In this document: in pieces, positions 1 through 10,768 of the stretch
How positions within the stretch are numbered: the first letter of the stretch is position 1
Layout of the letters: every line of letters starts with the position of its first letter
NCBI GenBank assembly: GCA_001972305.1
Contig: BDDD01000062.1
Span: forward strand, 478,352-542,351
DNA: 64,000 nt
Direction: 5' to 3'
From: Cephalotus follicularis
Lineage: Eukaryota; Streptophyta; Magnoliopsida; Oxalidales; Cephalotaceae
The notes under the pieces: generated by a model
Database searches by the model: none
Seen by the model: the letters and a program-made list of their open reading frames with translations, nothing else
Told to the model about the DNA's origin: nothing
Position numbers and translations under genes: made by a program

Positions 1-2046
1 TAGCATTGCGTAAGGAAGAGATGCACATCTACTTGGAAGCAATATACGACATGGTTGCATGAATATTTCAAAGTTCATTAGAAAGTTGGGAACTTCCAAC
101 TTCTCGGTCCACTCTTACACTACATATCAGTATTCAGCTTTGGCTGATACTTGTGTTTTTGTGAAAGTTTATTAACTAACCAATTTTAAGCCAAGCAATC
201 TATTCGATGTGTAGAACCTTAAAGTTTATGTGGTGAAATGTGTTCTTGGATCAATTTAATGATAAATTAACTAACTTAGCATTATATAATGATAAATGTG
301 TCATTTTCCCTGTACTAGAAGGGTACTTCTCATACTTTTTGGTGGAGAAATACTTCAAATCACTGGTCTTAAGTGATACTTAGGGGTGGTTTACCTTGAA
401 ACCTGTCACCATGATTTCCACGAAAAATCCCAGTTTAATCCAAGATAAATCGAATCTGGTAATAGTATGCATACCATATTGGTCTTAAGCTCGTCCTTAC
501 ACTGGTTACCTAGAGGGTGGTTTAAGGGGTTAGTTAAAGTGGTAAGCTGAGCTTAGATAGGCATCACAACTCACGTAGGATAATTGAATGTCGACTGCCA
601 ATGTTAATGTCAAATATAAAGATTGCATTTGTTGTAGTAATCGGACTCTCAAAGAGAGCTCTCTAGTTCTAGTCCTCAATATATTAACTTTTTTAGTAAA
701 ACTAACTTACCCAAATGACACAAATGACATTGATAATACATGTTATGTTATTCGTTATGAATTGTAACATTAAAAGGTTAATAAAATTGGTAACTGTGAC
801 AGCACTCATGTTGGGCTTAATAGCATTGAGATTGGGCTGGGCCTGATGTGGAAGATCGTGCCCAACATTACGGACGGAACACAAGAATATAAAGGATTGG
901 TTTGTTTCTCTCATGCTTGGTCAGTTGTCAGTTTGTCACTATTTCTATAATACTATGGTAGATGTTTCTGAAATAAGGTTGCTCTCGAGTTTCTCGTTAT
1001 CCAGTTGTATAGTTGAAATATATGAGTAAAATTTATGTTATCACTATTAACACTAGAGAAGTAGGGAATTAGAGATGAAATTTTTTTCATGTTCAGTGAA
1101 GCTAGATAGATATTGGGGTTAAATATTATTTATCAATAAAGGGCAGCTAATTTATTAAACGTGTTCAATTTGAGATTTGTAATTCCTAATTTTTATTTGA
1201 TCTGACATATACCCTACATTCTATCACTTGAAAAAGTTAGCAGCAAAGTTGATTTGATCTATAAATTAGCAACATATCAACTACACCAACTTTCTGGTAA
1301 TGAAAGACTAGGATGTGATATTGTGCTCATTATTTGCTAGCATTCCATGTGAAGTTTTGTCATATAACACCTTGTTCTTTTCCATTTTGGGTCGTCTAAT
1401 TTTGGGGTTTGGGCGCTAGTTCCTTGTCAGTCACCATGGCTGGTTTTTTTTTATCCCTTTATTAATCCTACAACCAAAGTGGGCCCACTCCAGTAATTGG
1501 TCCACTTAATTTGGATTATCACATTCCAACTCAATTTGAAAATAATATGAAGTAACTGATGATGATGATGATGATGTTGAGGTTGATCTCACTTAATTTC
1601 GTTTCATTCGATTAACACGATTAATGATAGGTCATTTTTTTATCAATCTTTTTAACCTAAAATTGACATACAATCTACGTGTTTATGAATTATATCAATC
1701 ATTAATCTGTTTAACTTGATCTAATATCGTTTAATTTGTTCATAACTCATCTATAATAAACATAATCTAGATTTAGTTAGTTAAAATAATAAAAAAACAA
1801 TAATAATGAACAATTAAAGAAAATGGAGTTTCACTCTCTTCCATACATGATACAAAGACTAATAGTTAATCAAGTAATTTATATTTCACAAGAGTAATAT
1901 AGATATATTATTAATAATTAATTGTCATTACATTTCGTTTAAATAAATTTAATCAAATCGAATTCATATTATTAATTGTATTGATATGATTTAATTTGTT
2001 TATTAAATAAACTATACTAATTGGTTCGTGTAACTGGTTTACTAAA
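1..2046. other. AT-rich intergenic DNA, no gene seen
   Basis: No reading frame of convincing length or composition lies here. The stretch is AT-rich, with a short GAT-repeat microsatellite near 1558-1577. The last bases, CTAAA at 2042-2046, are the left target-site duplication of the retrotransposon that follows. Old transposon relics may be present, but none can be bounded. Confidence 0.6.
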
Positions 2047-2927
2047 TGTTGATGCAGAAATCCTTCTCTCAACAGTATCCTACGTGGAGGACTTTAATTT
2101 GTTAAGAGAAACGCTAGCCAAGGATGCCTGGAGGAAGACTCTGATCTTTGTTTCCTGCACAAAGTAAAGAACTGGTGGAAGGTCCAGGAGGTTGTTCTCC
2201 CGGGGACACTCCGACGCTCAAGTTAGACAAAGTGCAGAGGAAATAAGGTTCTTTGCAATGTAAAAATGGTTGACCTTTGATTTGTGTGAAATTCTGGTAT
2301 TTATAGGATCGGTTTGTAACAGATCGCGCGTGAAAATCGGAGGTGATGGCTATCCCCTAAGGAAATTCCGAGGATCTCGGGATTTCCCTTATCTCAATCT
2401 GAATTATCTCTTTTTTCCTTTATCTTCACCTAAATTATCTCTTCTTTCCTTGCTGGTAGTCATCCTTATCTTATCTTCTGTATTTGGAAGATAAGGATCC
2501 CTGAAATTTATGCTAACTCCATGGCCTCATTCCGTAAATGAGGAGGAGGTCCCCGGCCACAGATCTGCCGAGGAGATCTGTTCTGATGTCAACGAGGCAA
2601 TCTGATCATTTACTTCAAGGTCCACAACGCCCATAAACTTGCATTTGAAATGAACGGTCTTCTGTTATATAGCCGAGGAGGTCCTCGGCGGTGGTGCTTC
2701 AGAAGGTGTCCTCGGACCTCACGCCGAGGAGGGTGATCTTTATACTGGGGCCACTGGACGGGTCCTCGGCACTTATGCCGAGGAGGAATTCTCCTTGTAT
2801 TACTGTTTTTGTAGCTAGTTAGCTTCCTCTGACCTTAGTTTGTCAACTGTTGACTCGCTTGGACACCTGGCCGTGTTTGGAAGAGGACACGTGTCATTTT
2901 TAATTCAACTCAATTTTTCCCATATCA
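2047..2927 (-). repeat. 3' LTR of Tat copy 1
   Basis: Matches 12335-13215 along its whole length. In element orientation it begins TGATATGG and ends with TCAACA. A TATA-type box on the minus strand (plus-strand TATTTATA near 2300) marks the likely U3/R promoter. The U3 part is crowded with CCGAGGA/TCCTCGG motifs and carries the palindrome GACACGTGTC at 2886-2895. Confidence 0.95.
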
Positions 2928-2945
2928 TATGCCCCCCTGGTCCTT
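2928..2945 (-). other. Polypurine tract of Tat copy 1
   Basis: On the minus strand this reads ACCAGGGGGGCATA directly before the 3' LTR, the expected plus-strand DNA primer. Copy 3 has the same tract before its 3' LTR (52128-52141). Confidence 0.85.
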
Positions 2946-3546
2946 CTTCTCTGACCGTGGTCAGAGGAGGAGGAGCAGAGTTGAGAGCCGTGGCTCAGGC
3001 AATTACTCCTCTGCAAAGCTTGCTGCTAATTTTCCTGTTGGTAAGCGGGCTGAGGACAAAGGTGTCACTTTGAATTTTCCTTTGCACTAAGTTGAATGTG
3101 CTTTGGCAGAGGATCGAAGTCTGCCCCCTTATCTTCTCCTGTCCCATCTAATGGACCTAGTGTCATGTGCCCTCATTATTGCATTTGAGTAACGTATTAA
3201 GCACACCTCACACCTAGCACAAGCAGAGCGTTTCCCGCCTTTGCCTCTTCGTTTCCTGCGCTTGGTATGTCGGTTGGTTTCTCAACCGTTGGATCTGTGC
3301 TATATGGAGGGCCAGGATTCAAGCTTTAGCCTATAAATAGAACCCTAATCTGTTGAGTAAACCTTTTACGCCTCCTAATCTCTTGCCAAAGCCTTTGAGT
3401 TTTTGAGATCTCCAGTTTCTTCAGCTTCAAATCTTCATCTTCTAACCATCCTCATTCCAGTTTCTGGGTAAGTTGTTAATCCTTTGCTGCTCTAAGTTTG
3501 GTCAAAGTCCCTTCTCGCCTCTTTTATTTTTTTCTTGTCTTCAAAG

Positions 3547-5890
3547 ATGGCCAGAACCAAAGGAACTGCTATGGTTTCTCCTCCCTTAGAGGTCGAACCC
3601 CTGGCTATGGTGATTCCCCCTACCGAGAGCCCCCTTTCTTCTGAAGGTAGCCTGGGGGCTGCAGTGGGTGAGTCCACCGTTCCGGTCACCGAGGCTGGCA
3701 CCTCTGCCCCTGATTGCTTTGGTGTCAGCGCTCTTTCTCGCCAGGAGGTGGTTGAACTCTCCACCAAGTTCAATTTCCCTTCTGGGTTGAAATTTTGTCT
3801 TCCCAAGGACTCTTGGATGGTTACAGAGACTAGAGAGGGCCTCTTCATTGTCTTCGAGGGGGCTCTCTCTCATGGTCTGAGGATCCCTGTACCTTCCTTT
3901 GCCTTATCAATCTTGGAGACGTTTAACGTCCACCATTCTCTTCTCCAACCCCAATCTTGGAGCTTCATAATAGGTTTCCTTGTTAGGTGTCAAGAGTCCG
4001 AGGTGACCGCTACAGTGGGATTGTTCAAACAGTTCCATGTCATCTCGTCCTCGCCAGAGAAGCGTGGATACTTTTTTAAGTCACGTCCTGGCATAAAAAA
4101 GCTTCTTACCAAACCTACCCAGTCCATTAAAAATTGGAGGAAAAGGTATTTCCTCATTAAAAATTTTGAAGGGTTCACCCCCCCTGTGTGGTGTGACTCC
4201 TTGGAGACTACACGTCTCAACAGGAGGCCCATATTGACAACGGCCAAGAACCTGGACTTCGATAAACTCATCCACTTGGAGCCCGAGGAGGTGAACTCTG
4301 TCGTGGTTGAGGAGCGTCTGCTCCGAGTTGGGCTAAGTATTGCTCCAAGCAAAGGAAAAAAAAAGACAAAGAAAAAGAAAACAAAAGGGAAAAAGGGAAC
4401 CCAGAACAAAACAAAACCCAAAAAAAAGGGAAAAACTGTATAAAACTTTCGTCTCCTCCGTCTTTCTTGTCTTCATATTTCTATTGTCTTGTAGTTCAAT
4501 TTTAAGTTACTAACATTCTTGATCTCTGTTTATGCAGCAATGTCTTCTTGGCGAGGATTTGACGCCCTATTCAATGCCACCAAGGGCACCAAGCCTTCGT
4601 CTGCTGCTGCAGACAAATAAAAGGCTGCCGAGAAAACAGCTAAATGAAAGGAGCAGGCTGCTGCCGAGGGGGCCAAGCAGAGGGCCAAAGCTGCCGCCAC
4701 AGGGGCCAAGCAGTTGAAGAAGGCTGCAGCTGCAGCCAAGGAAAAAGGCTCCAAGCATCCTGCCAGTGGGCGTACCTCTGGCGGTCCTCCTTGTCCCCCA
4801 AGCAAAAAGGGGAGACTCATTACTGAGACCGAGATGGATTCCATCCTCGGTCGAACTTCAGACATCCCTATCATCCTGCCTCCTCCTTGGGACGTGGAGA
4901 GGATGATCGACGAGCTAAAGGGAGTTGGGAAGGGCTCCCCTAGCCTGGATACGCAGGGGGTGCCATTCGCCCTCAGCTCCCTCTGCCTCTTTCCGGACGA
5001 GCTGAAGGAAAGGGAGGATTGGTCCAACAAGGACTTAATCCATAACTCGCTACGGAGCCAATTTGAGGTAAAGGGAGATCCTCTGACTATGTGCTTTGTA
5101 CTTGTGTTTTCTGTTCTAACTTCAATCTTCTTTGCAGGCTTTAAATAATCACCACCTCTTGGTCGAGAACTTATCGATCATCTTGGAGAGGTGTGATAAG
5201 CTGAGGTTGGAGGTCATGGAGGAGAGGGAGACTTCTCGGGTTACCAAGGCTCAACTGGAGGAGGTCCTCAAGGCTCAAGAATCTACTGTGGAAGAGAAAA
5301 ACAGAGCTGTCCTGGAGAAGGACCAATCACAAAAAGATCTCTCCAAGGCTCGCTACCTGTTCCAATCTCTGCAGAAACAACATGAGGAGACTTTGAGGAG
5401 GTATGAGGAGACTGTGAAGAGGCATGAGGAGGAAAAAGCCAAGGCTGTGGAGGACGCCCTTGCAGAGTTCAGGTCCTCTGATGAATTCCACAGCTTGATG
5501 GAAGCCTCCGTGGCAGACTTCAAAGCTTCTGAGGCCTTCGATGAGGAGGTCTTCAAGGAATCTGCCGAGTTCTATCGTCGAGGGTTCTACACTTGCAGGA
5601 ATTGGGTCAAGACTCTACATCCAAAAGTTCCCCTGGAAGAGGTCACCTACTGCTCAGCTGCCAAGGCCTTCGATTACTATCCTGACGGATACGAAGCCAA
5701 GGAGCTAAAGGCTGAGGAGGCTTTGGAAAGAAACGCTGGCCAAGGAGTTGGGGAAGAGGAACTAGGAGCTCAGCCTGCTTCCAACGATCCTGCCTCAGAC
5801 CTTGCAACTCCTCTACCTCCTCAAGTTGGGCCTTTTGTGCCTCCTCCTCCTGAGGATGATATCTCCACCGATGCTCCTTCCATAGTTTAG
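3547..5890 (+). pseudogene. Opposite-strand gene of Tat copy 1 (gypsy-type transposon domain plus coiled coil)
   Basis: Runs against the element's own gag-pol, between integrase and 3' LTR. Exon 1 (ATG at 3547, to about 4443) encodes the N-terminal domain shared with copies 2 and 3: key blocks EGALSHGLR, LQPQSWSFIIGF, KSIKNWRKRYFL, SLETTRLNRRP. It resembles the family called 'putative gypsy-type transposon' (Pfam Transposase_28, named from memory); its biochemical role is unknown. Its tail has drifted into a lysine-rich low-complexity stretch. Exon 2 starts near 4540 after a TTTATGCAG acceptor, has two in-frame stops near 4618-4647 and ends at 5067. Intron 5068-5137 is GT-AG and phase 0. Exon 3 (5138-5890) is a Glu/Lys-rich coiled coil with a proline-rich end. 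Antisense ORFs are established for Tat elements; the exon model is mine. Broken by the exon 2 stops. Confidence 0.75.
5068..5137 (+). other. Conserved intron 2 of the opposite-strand gene, copy 1
   Basis: A 70-bp intron with donor GAG|GTAAAG and acceptor TTTGCAG|GCT. It joins codons for ...SQFE to ALNNHH in phase 0. Introns of 75 and 74 bp lie at the same place in copies 2 and 3. Confidence 0.8.
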
Positions 5891-6198
5891 TCTTTGTAGG
5901 CTAGCTTTTTCTTTTTGTATTGTAATGATCTTTTCTCTTCTTGTAATGAAGAAAGCTTTTTGCATCCTCTGCTTTGCCTTTACTTTTTGCGTGTGTTGTG
6001 GTTGATCTCTGCATGCATGTACTTATTAACAATTCCCTTAGGAATTTTGTCTTCATGATGACCTCTGACTTCCCATAGAAGCAGACACTTCTCCAAAAAG
6101 ACTTAAAAGTGACTTAACACAAATAATAAAAAACCTCTTGCATCTTTGGACTTTGCCTTCTGCTGGTCCCTTGCATTGCGTGCGTGCACTAATAATTT
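5891..6198. other. Noncoding spacer of Tat copy 1
   Basis: 3' flank of the opposite-strand gene. Part near 6000-6090 matches, in reverse, the spacer of copy 3 around 48870-48950, so it is element sequence. It ends where a SIRE-like LTR fragment begins at 6199. Confidence 0.75.
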
Positions 6199-7191
6199 TG
6201 TTGGGACTTTTTTGATGATAAGTCTCAATCATATGTTTTAATGATTACAAATTGCATTTAAACTTGTTTACTTGATGTGCAAAGAATTACAAGTTGAATA
6301 TCAAGCCTAAAACCAATCTGCAGCAAAAGGAGTCGACTCCTTCCAAATAGCATCGACGCCTTTTGTACAGGATTAACTGCAAAGAAAACATCTTCCTTCC
6401 AGTATAGAGATCGACGTCCGTACTAAAAGAAGTCGACTACTTCCAGAAGACGTCGACTACATTCAAGAAGACATCGACTACTTCAGTAAAAACATCGACG
6501 GGATTAGTCATTTTTGGAACAGAAGCTACTGTCTGAAAAATGCACTCAAAGACATCGATCCTCAGAGAAAGACATCGACGTCCAAGAAAAAGACATCGAC
6601 GTCTTTATATAGAGATCGACGACATTTTCATCATACCCAGAAAAAGCATCGACTACATGGAAGACATCGACGTGACACTCAACCGGGAGATTTCCCAGAA
6701 AAGACATCGACGCCTTTAAAAAGAAGTCGACGCCTTTTCAAATAGACAACACCCGGGAAACATGGAACGGCTAGTTCAACCACTTCTAACGGCTACAAAC
6801 TGAAAGACATCGACGCCTTTGGTAAAGAAGTCGACGTCTTTATGCCAGCAGAGACTAAAACAAGGCTGCATTAACAAAATGTCATATCCAAACATGCCCA
6901 AGACTTTTGCAACGGCTATAATGTGAATGAGGCTATAAATACAAGCCAAGAAACAAGCTCAAGTGACCAAGGAACAACATTTGAACATTCAATCACAAAA
7001 GCTCAACTTGCACATCTACAAAGAGAAAGATCATCAAGCTAGAGAATACACTTTCACATTCAAAGCTTGCAAGTAGTTTACATTTTCATATCCAACCTAT
7101 TGAGAGGTCACTGTAAACACAACACACTTCACATTTATCATTCTTTGTATTTGAGGGGAGTGAACCCTTGTAAGGTGGTTATTGATTTGCA
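6199..7191 (+). repeat. SIRE-like Ty1/copia LTR fragment with CGAC-motif array
   Basis: Starts TGTTGGGAC with a 'tttgatgat' block like that of the SIRE-type solo LTR at 35801. From about 6330 to 6840 it carries many short motifs of the form GTCGAC, ATCGACG and GTCGACT, a clustered array as in the CAGCCGACTG array of the 35801 LTR. No right terminus or target duplication was found. The sequence passes directly into truncated Tat integrase near 7192, so the insertion is linked to a deletion that removed the integrase C-terminus and about 1 kb of spacer. The SIRE assignment rests on general layout. Confidence 0.6.
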
Positions 7192-7894
7192 CCCGCTCGG
7201 CTTGACCATTACTTTGAGGGTAGGCTACTGAGGCAAGCCTATGCTCTATCCTCCATTCTCTGCAAAAGTCATGGAAAGCTTGGCAATCAAACTGTTTACC
7301 ATTGTCTGAGACGATTGTCCTCGGAACTCCAAATCTACAGATGATTGATTTCCATACGAAGCTCTCCGTGTTCTTCTCGGTAATTGTAGCCAGAGGTTCT
7401 GCTTCTACCCACTTAGTAAAGTAATCAACAGCTACAATGAGGAACTTCCTCTGACTTGTTGCCATAGGTAATGGTCCAACAAAGTCCATTCCCCATTGTG
7501 CGAAGGGCCATGGGGCCGTGATAGATGTCAAAGGCTGAGAAGGTCTTCTGCTTATGTTTGCGTTCCTCTGACACTTGTCACACCTCCTCACCAGGTCTAT
7601 AACGTCTTGATGCATAGTTGGCAAGTAGTAACCTTGCCTTAGAAGCTTGTGAGACAAAGTCCTGCCCCCAGTGTGGTTGCCACAAACCCCTTCATGAACT
7701 TCCCTTAGAGCATAATCGGCCTCTGAGAGGTTTAAACACCTCAGCCAAGGAAATGAGAAAGACCTTTTGTAGAGGATCCCATCTCAGAATTGGAATCTAT
7801 TTGCTCTGTAAACCAGCTTCCTCACCTCCGCGGGGTCCTCGGGCAGGATCCCGTCCCTTATCCAATTAATAAAGGGAGTCATCCAATTTGGCTC
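7192..7894 (-). pseudogene. Truncated integrase of Tat copy 1
   Basis: Integrase inserts the cDNA into chromosomal DNA. The minus-strand frame shows the HHCC zinc-binding region (CDKCQRNAN), the first catalytic Asp (GMDFVGPLP), the second (SDNGKQFDC) and the Glu in PQSNGQAE. Translation then leaves the family: the C-terminal region is gone where the SIRE-like fragment begins. An in-frame TGA lies in the linker before the zinc finger (FQF-stop-DGILYK, about 7785); copy 3 has the same stop at the same codon. Non-functional. Confidence 0.88.
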
Positions 7895-10768
7895 CTATAG
7901 AACGTCTATGTTCATTACCTCTGCTTCAGAGATGGTCGGACGATCCATGTAGTCAACTAGCACAGTTTGATTTTTCTCCAACTCCTCTGTCGTTGCTAGT
8001 TTTGATAGCTGGTCTGCTCGGACGTTCTCTGTCCTGGGTACTTCCACAATCTTTAAGACTTCGAAAGCTGACTTCATGCCCTGAAAATGGGATAAGTACT
8101 TTATCATAAGGTCTTCTCTGGCCTCATACTCCTCATTCGCTAAACCAACCACCAGCTGAGAATCACTGGAGGCTTCAATCTTCTGCACCTCCAAATGCTT
8201 TGCAATTGTTAGTCCAGCTATCAGAGCTTCCCACTCAGCTTCGTTATTTGTAGCTTTGAATTTGAACCTCAGAGCATACTCCAACGTCCAACCATCTGGA
8301 CTTGTCAATACTAACCCTGTCCCACTGCCAGTAAGGCATAAGGATCCGTCCACTGATAACTTCCACATTCTCTTCTCGGTCTCGGAAGGGTTCTCCTCCA
8401 TACACTCCGTAGGTGTATTATCTCCAACGAAGTCAGCCAGTACCTGTGATTTGATTGTTGGTCTGGTTTCGAACTTCACATCATACTCGCCTAGCTCGAC
8501 TGACCACTTAACTAGCCTGCCCGAGGTGTCAGGTTTGGCAAGAACCTGTTTGAGTGGTTTGTCAGTCAGAACCTTGATTGTATGGGCTTGGAAATATGAC
8601 CTCAATTTTCTGGCCGAGATGATCAAAGCATAGGCATACTTCTCCACTTCTGGGTACCTTCCCTCTGCATCGTTCAGAGCCTTGCTCACGTAGTACACTG
8701 GCCTTTGGACTTTTTCCTCTTCTCTGACTAACACTACACTCACTGCGCCCGAGGTGGCCGCAAGGTACAAATAAAGGTCTTCTCCATCCTTAGGTTTTGA
8801 AATCAGAGGAGGAGAAACCAAGTATTCCTTCAACTTGTCGAAGACTGCTTGACAATCATCAGACCACGAGAATCCCTTGGGATCCCTAAGTATTTTAAAG
8901 AAGGGAAGACACTTCTCTGCTGACTTGGACACAAACCTACTCAGGGCTGCAATCTTCCCATTTAACCTCTGGACATCCCTGATGGTCTGAGGTGGCCTCA
9001 TGCTTTGAATTGCCGAGATCTTCTCTGGATTGACCTCTATCCCTCTGCTAGAGACCATGAATCCGAGGAACTTTCCCGAGGTGACCCCAAACGTGCACTT
9101 GGACGGATTGAGCTTCATATTATACTTCCTCAGCACTTCAAACGTCTCCTCCAAGTCTTTTATGTGGGGGCTCCTTGCTGGGGTTTTGACGAGCATATCG
9201 TCTATGTACACCTCCATGTTCTTCCCAATCTGAGGCTCAAAAATTTTGTTCACCAGACGCTGGTAGGTGGCCCCTGCGTTCTTCAAGCCAAAGGGCATAA
9301 CCTTGTAGAAGTACATTCCCCGGTCTGTTATAAACGTTGTCTTGTCCTCATCCGGCTTGTACATGGGGATTTGATTGTATCCTGAGTAAGCATCCAGGAA
9401 GCTTAACATTCTGTAACCCGAGGTTGCGTCTACCAGCTGGTCTATCTTTGGGAGAGGGAAGTGATCCTTTGGGCAGGCTTTGTTGAGGTCTGTGAAGTCT
9501 ATGCACATCCTCCATTTTCCATTGGCCATTTTGACCAACACTGGATTTGCTAACCAGTCCGAGTAGTGCACTTCTCTGATAAAACCTGCCTGCAACAGCT
9601 TGCTCACCTCCTCGGCTATTGCCTGCTGCCTCTCAGGCGCAAAGTTCCTCTTCTTTTGCCTGGTCGGGGGCCTAGCTGGGTCCACGCTTAATTTGTGGAC
9701 CATTACATCTGGGCTGATGTCAGGGACCTCCTCTGCTGACCATGCTAAAACATCTTTGTTATCTCGGAGGAATGTTATTAATTCCCCCTTCTCCGCCTCT
9801 CCCAGTTGTGAGCCAACCTGGAATACTCTCTCAGTGTTGCCCTCTTCCATGGGCACTTGGAGGACATCCTCAACAGGCTGTGGACGCTCAGGTTCCATGT
9901 CTCCTCTGAGCTCCATGTTCGCTATGGGGAGAACCTTGCCCTTCCCCTTGTCCGAGATGACAGTTTTGTAGCATCGCCTTACCACCTCTTGGTCTCCTCT
10001 GACCTCCCCCACGCCAAACCTTGTGGGAAACTTCATTAATAAGTGTCTCGTAGACACTATGGCCTCCAACAAGTTCAGACCTAGTTGCCCCACTATAACA
10101 TTGTATGGGCTTGGGGTATCCACCACTAGGAACGTCATCTCTACCTGAGTCTGACGTGGGGCCGTGCCTGCAACCACGGACAGGTTGATAGATCCCAGAG
10201 GATGGATCGTCTCACCTGCGAAACCAACCAGTGGGGTTTTGACGGGCTTTAGTTGGTCTTCCGGTATCCTCAACTGATCAAATGTGTGTTTGTATAGGAT
10301 ATCGGCCGAGCTGCCACTATCTATGAGGATCCTCTTCATGGTAAAGAGTTCCACCAGGAGAGTTACCACCACTGGATCATCGTGAAGAAGATGTACTCCC
10401 TCATAGTCCGCCTCCGAGAAGGTTGTCACCTCCTCGTCTCCACCAGCTCTGAGCCTTTTGCTGTGAGGGACTTGTTGCACAGCAAGGGACTGTCTCCCAT
10501 AGGCCTTTCTTGCATTTGAGTGGTCGCCCCCAGACGTGACCCCCCCATAGATGGTATGGATAACACCTCTGGGTTGCTGTTGTTGTTGCTCCTCTTGCTG
10601 CCGAGGAGCCTCTTCTCTTCTCTGCTCCCTCCTTCCTTGAGGGGCATCTCTGTCAACATACTTGCGCAGGTGTCCCTTTCTAATCAGGTCCTCAATCTGA
10701 TTTTTCAGCTGTCTGCACTCCTCTGTATCGTGCCCGTGGTCACGATGGTACCGGCAGTACAACTCCAC
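7895..10768 (-). CDS. Tat copy 1 pol: zinc knuckle, protease, RT, two RNase H domains
   Basis: A 957-codon open frame. In order: the gag zinc-knuckle-like motif (CRYHRDHGHDTEEC, residues 5-18); aspartic protease with LIDSGSS (about 148-154); reverse transcriptase about 395-580 with YIDDMLVK at 521-528; a first RNase H region (about 664-775) whose expected catalytic Asp is replaced (LYLAATSG); and a second, archaeal-like RNase H (about 802-925) keeping SVDGS, NNEAEWEAL, SSDSQLV and RADQL. This dual RNase H layout is known for Tat elements. The frame ends at a nonsense codon (TAG where copy 3 has CAG) just before the integrase linker, so the natural polyprotein is cut off. It acts in the cytoplasmic particle. 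Gag and pol appear to share one frame here. Confidence 0.9.
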   Translation of the reverse strand: MELYCRYHRDHGHDTEECRQLKNQIEDLIRKGHLRKYVDRDAPQGRREQRREEAPRQQEEQQQQQPRGVIHTIYGGVTSGGDHSNARKAYGRQSLAVQQVPHSKRLRAGGDEEVTTFSEADYEGVHLLHDDPVVVTLLVELFTMKRILIDSGSSADILYKHTFDQLRIPEDQLKPVKTPLVGFAGETIHPLGSINLSVVAGTAPRQTQVEMTFLVVDTPSPYNVIVGQLGLNLLEAIVSTRHLLMKFPTRFGVGEVRGDQEVVRRCYKTVISDKGKGKVLPIANMELRGDMEPERPQPVEDVLQVPMEEGNTERVFQVGSQLGEAEKGELITFLRDNKDVLAWSAEEVPDISPDVMVHKLSVDPARPPTRQKKRNFAPERQQAIAEEVSKLLQAGFIREVHYSDWLANPVLVKMANGKWRMCIDFTDLNKACPKDHFPLPKIDQLVDATSGYRMLSFLDAYSGYNQIPMYKPDEDKTTFITDRGMYFYKVMPFGLKNAGATYQRLVNKIFEPQIGKNMEVYIDDMLVKTPARSPHIKDLEETFEVLRKYNMKLNPSKCTFGVTSGKFLGFMVSSRGIEVNPEKISAIQSMRPPQTIRDVQRLNGKIAALSRFVSKSAEKCLPFFKILRDPKGFSWSDDCQAVFDKLKEYLVSPPLISKPKDGEDLYLYLAATSGAVSVVLVREEEKVQRPVYYVSKALNDAEGRYPEVEKYAYALIISARKLRSYFQAHTIKVLTDKPLKQVLAKPDTSGRLVKWSVELGEYDVKFETRPTIKSQVLADFVGDNTPTECMEENPSETEKRMWKLSVDGSLCLTGSGTGLVLTSPDGWTLEYALRFKFKATNNEAEWEALIAGLTIAKHLEVQKIEASSDSQLVVGLANEEYEAREDLMIKYLSHFQGMKSAFEVLKIVEVPRTENVRADQLSKLATTEELEKNQTVLVDYMDRPTISEAEVMNIDVL

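Noticed and set aside
1..2046. tRNA, rRNA or microRNA genes here and in the other noncoding stretches
   Set aside because: No cloverleaf, rRNA text or convincing precursor was recognised by eye, apart from the foldback element, which is reported as such.
3547..5890. Host gene for a coiled-coil protein
   Set aside because: It lies inside LTR and target-duplication borders and has relatives at the same place in two other elements, so it belongs to the retrotransposon.
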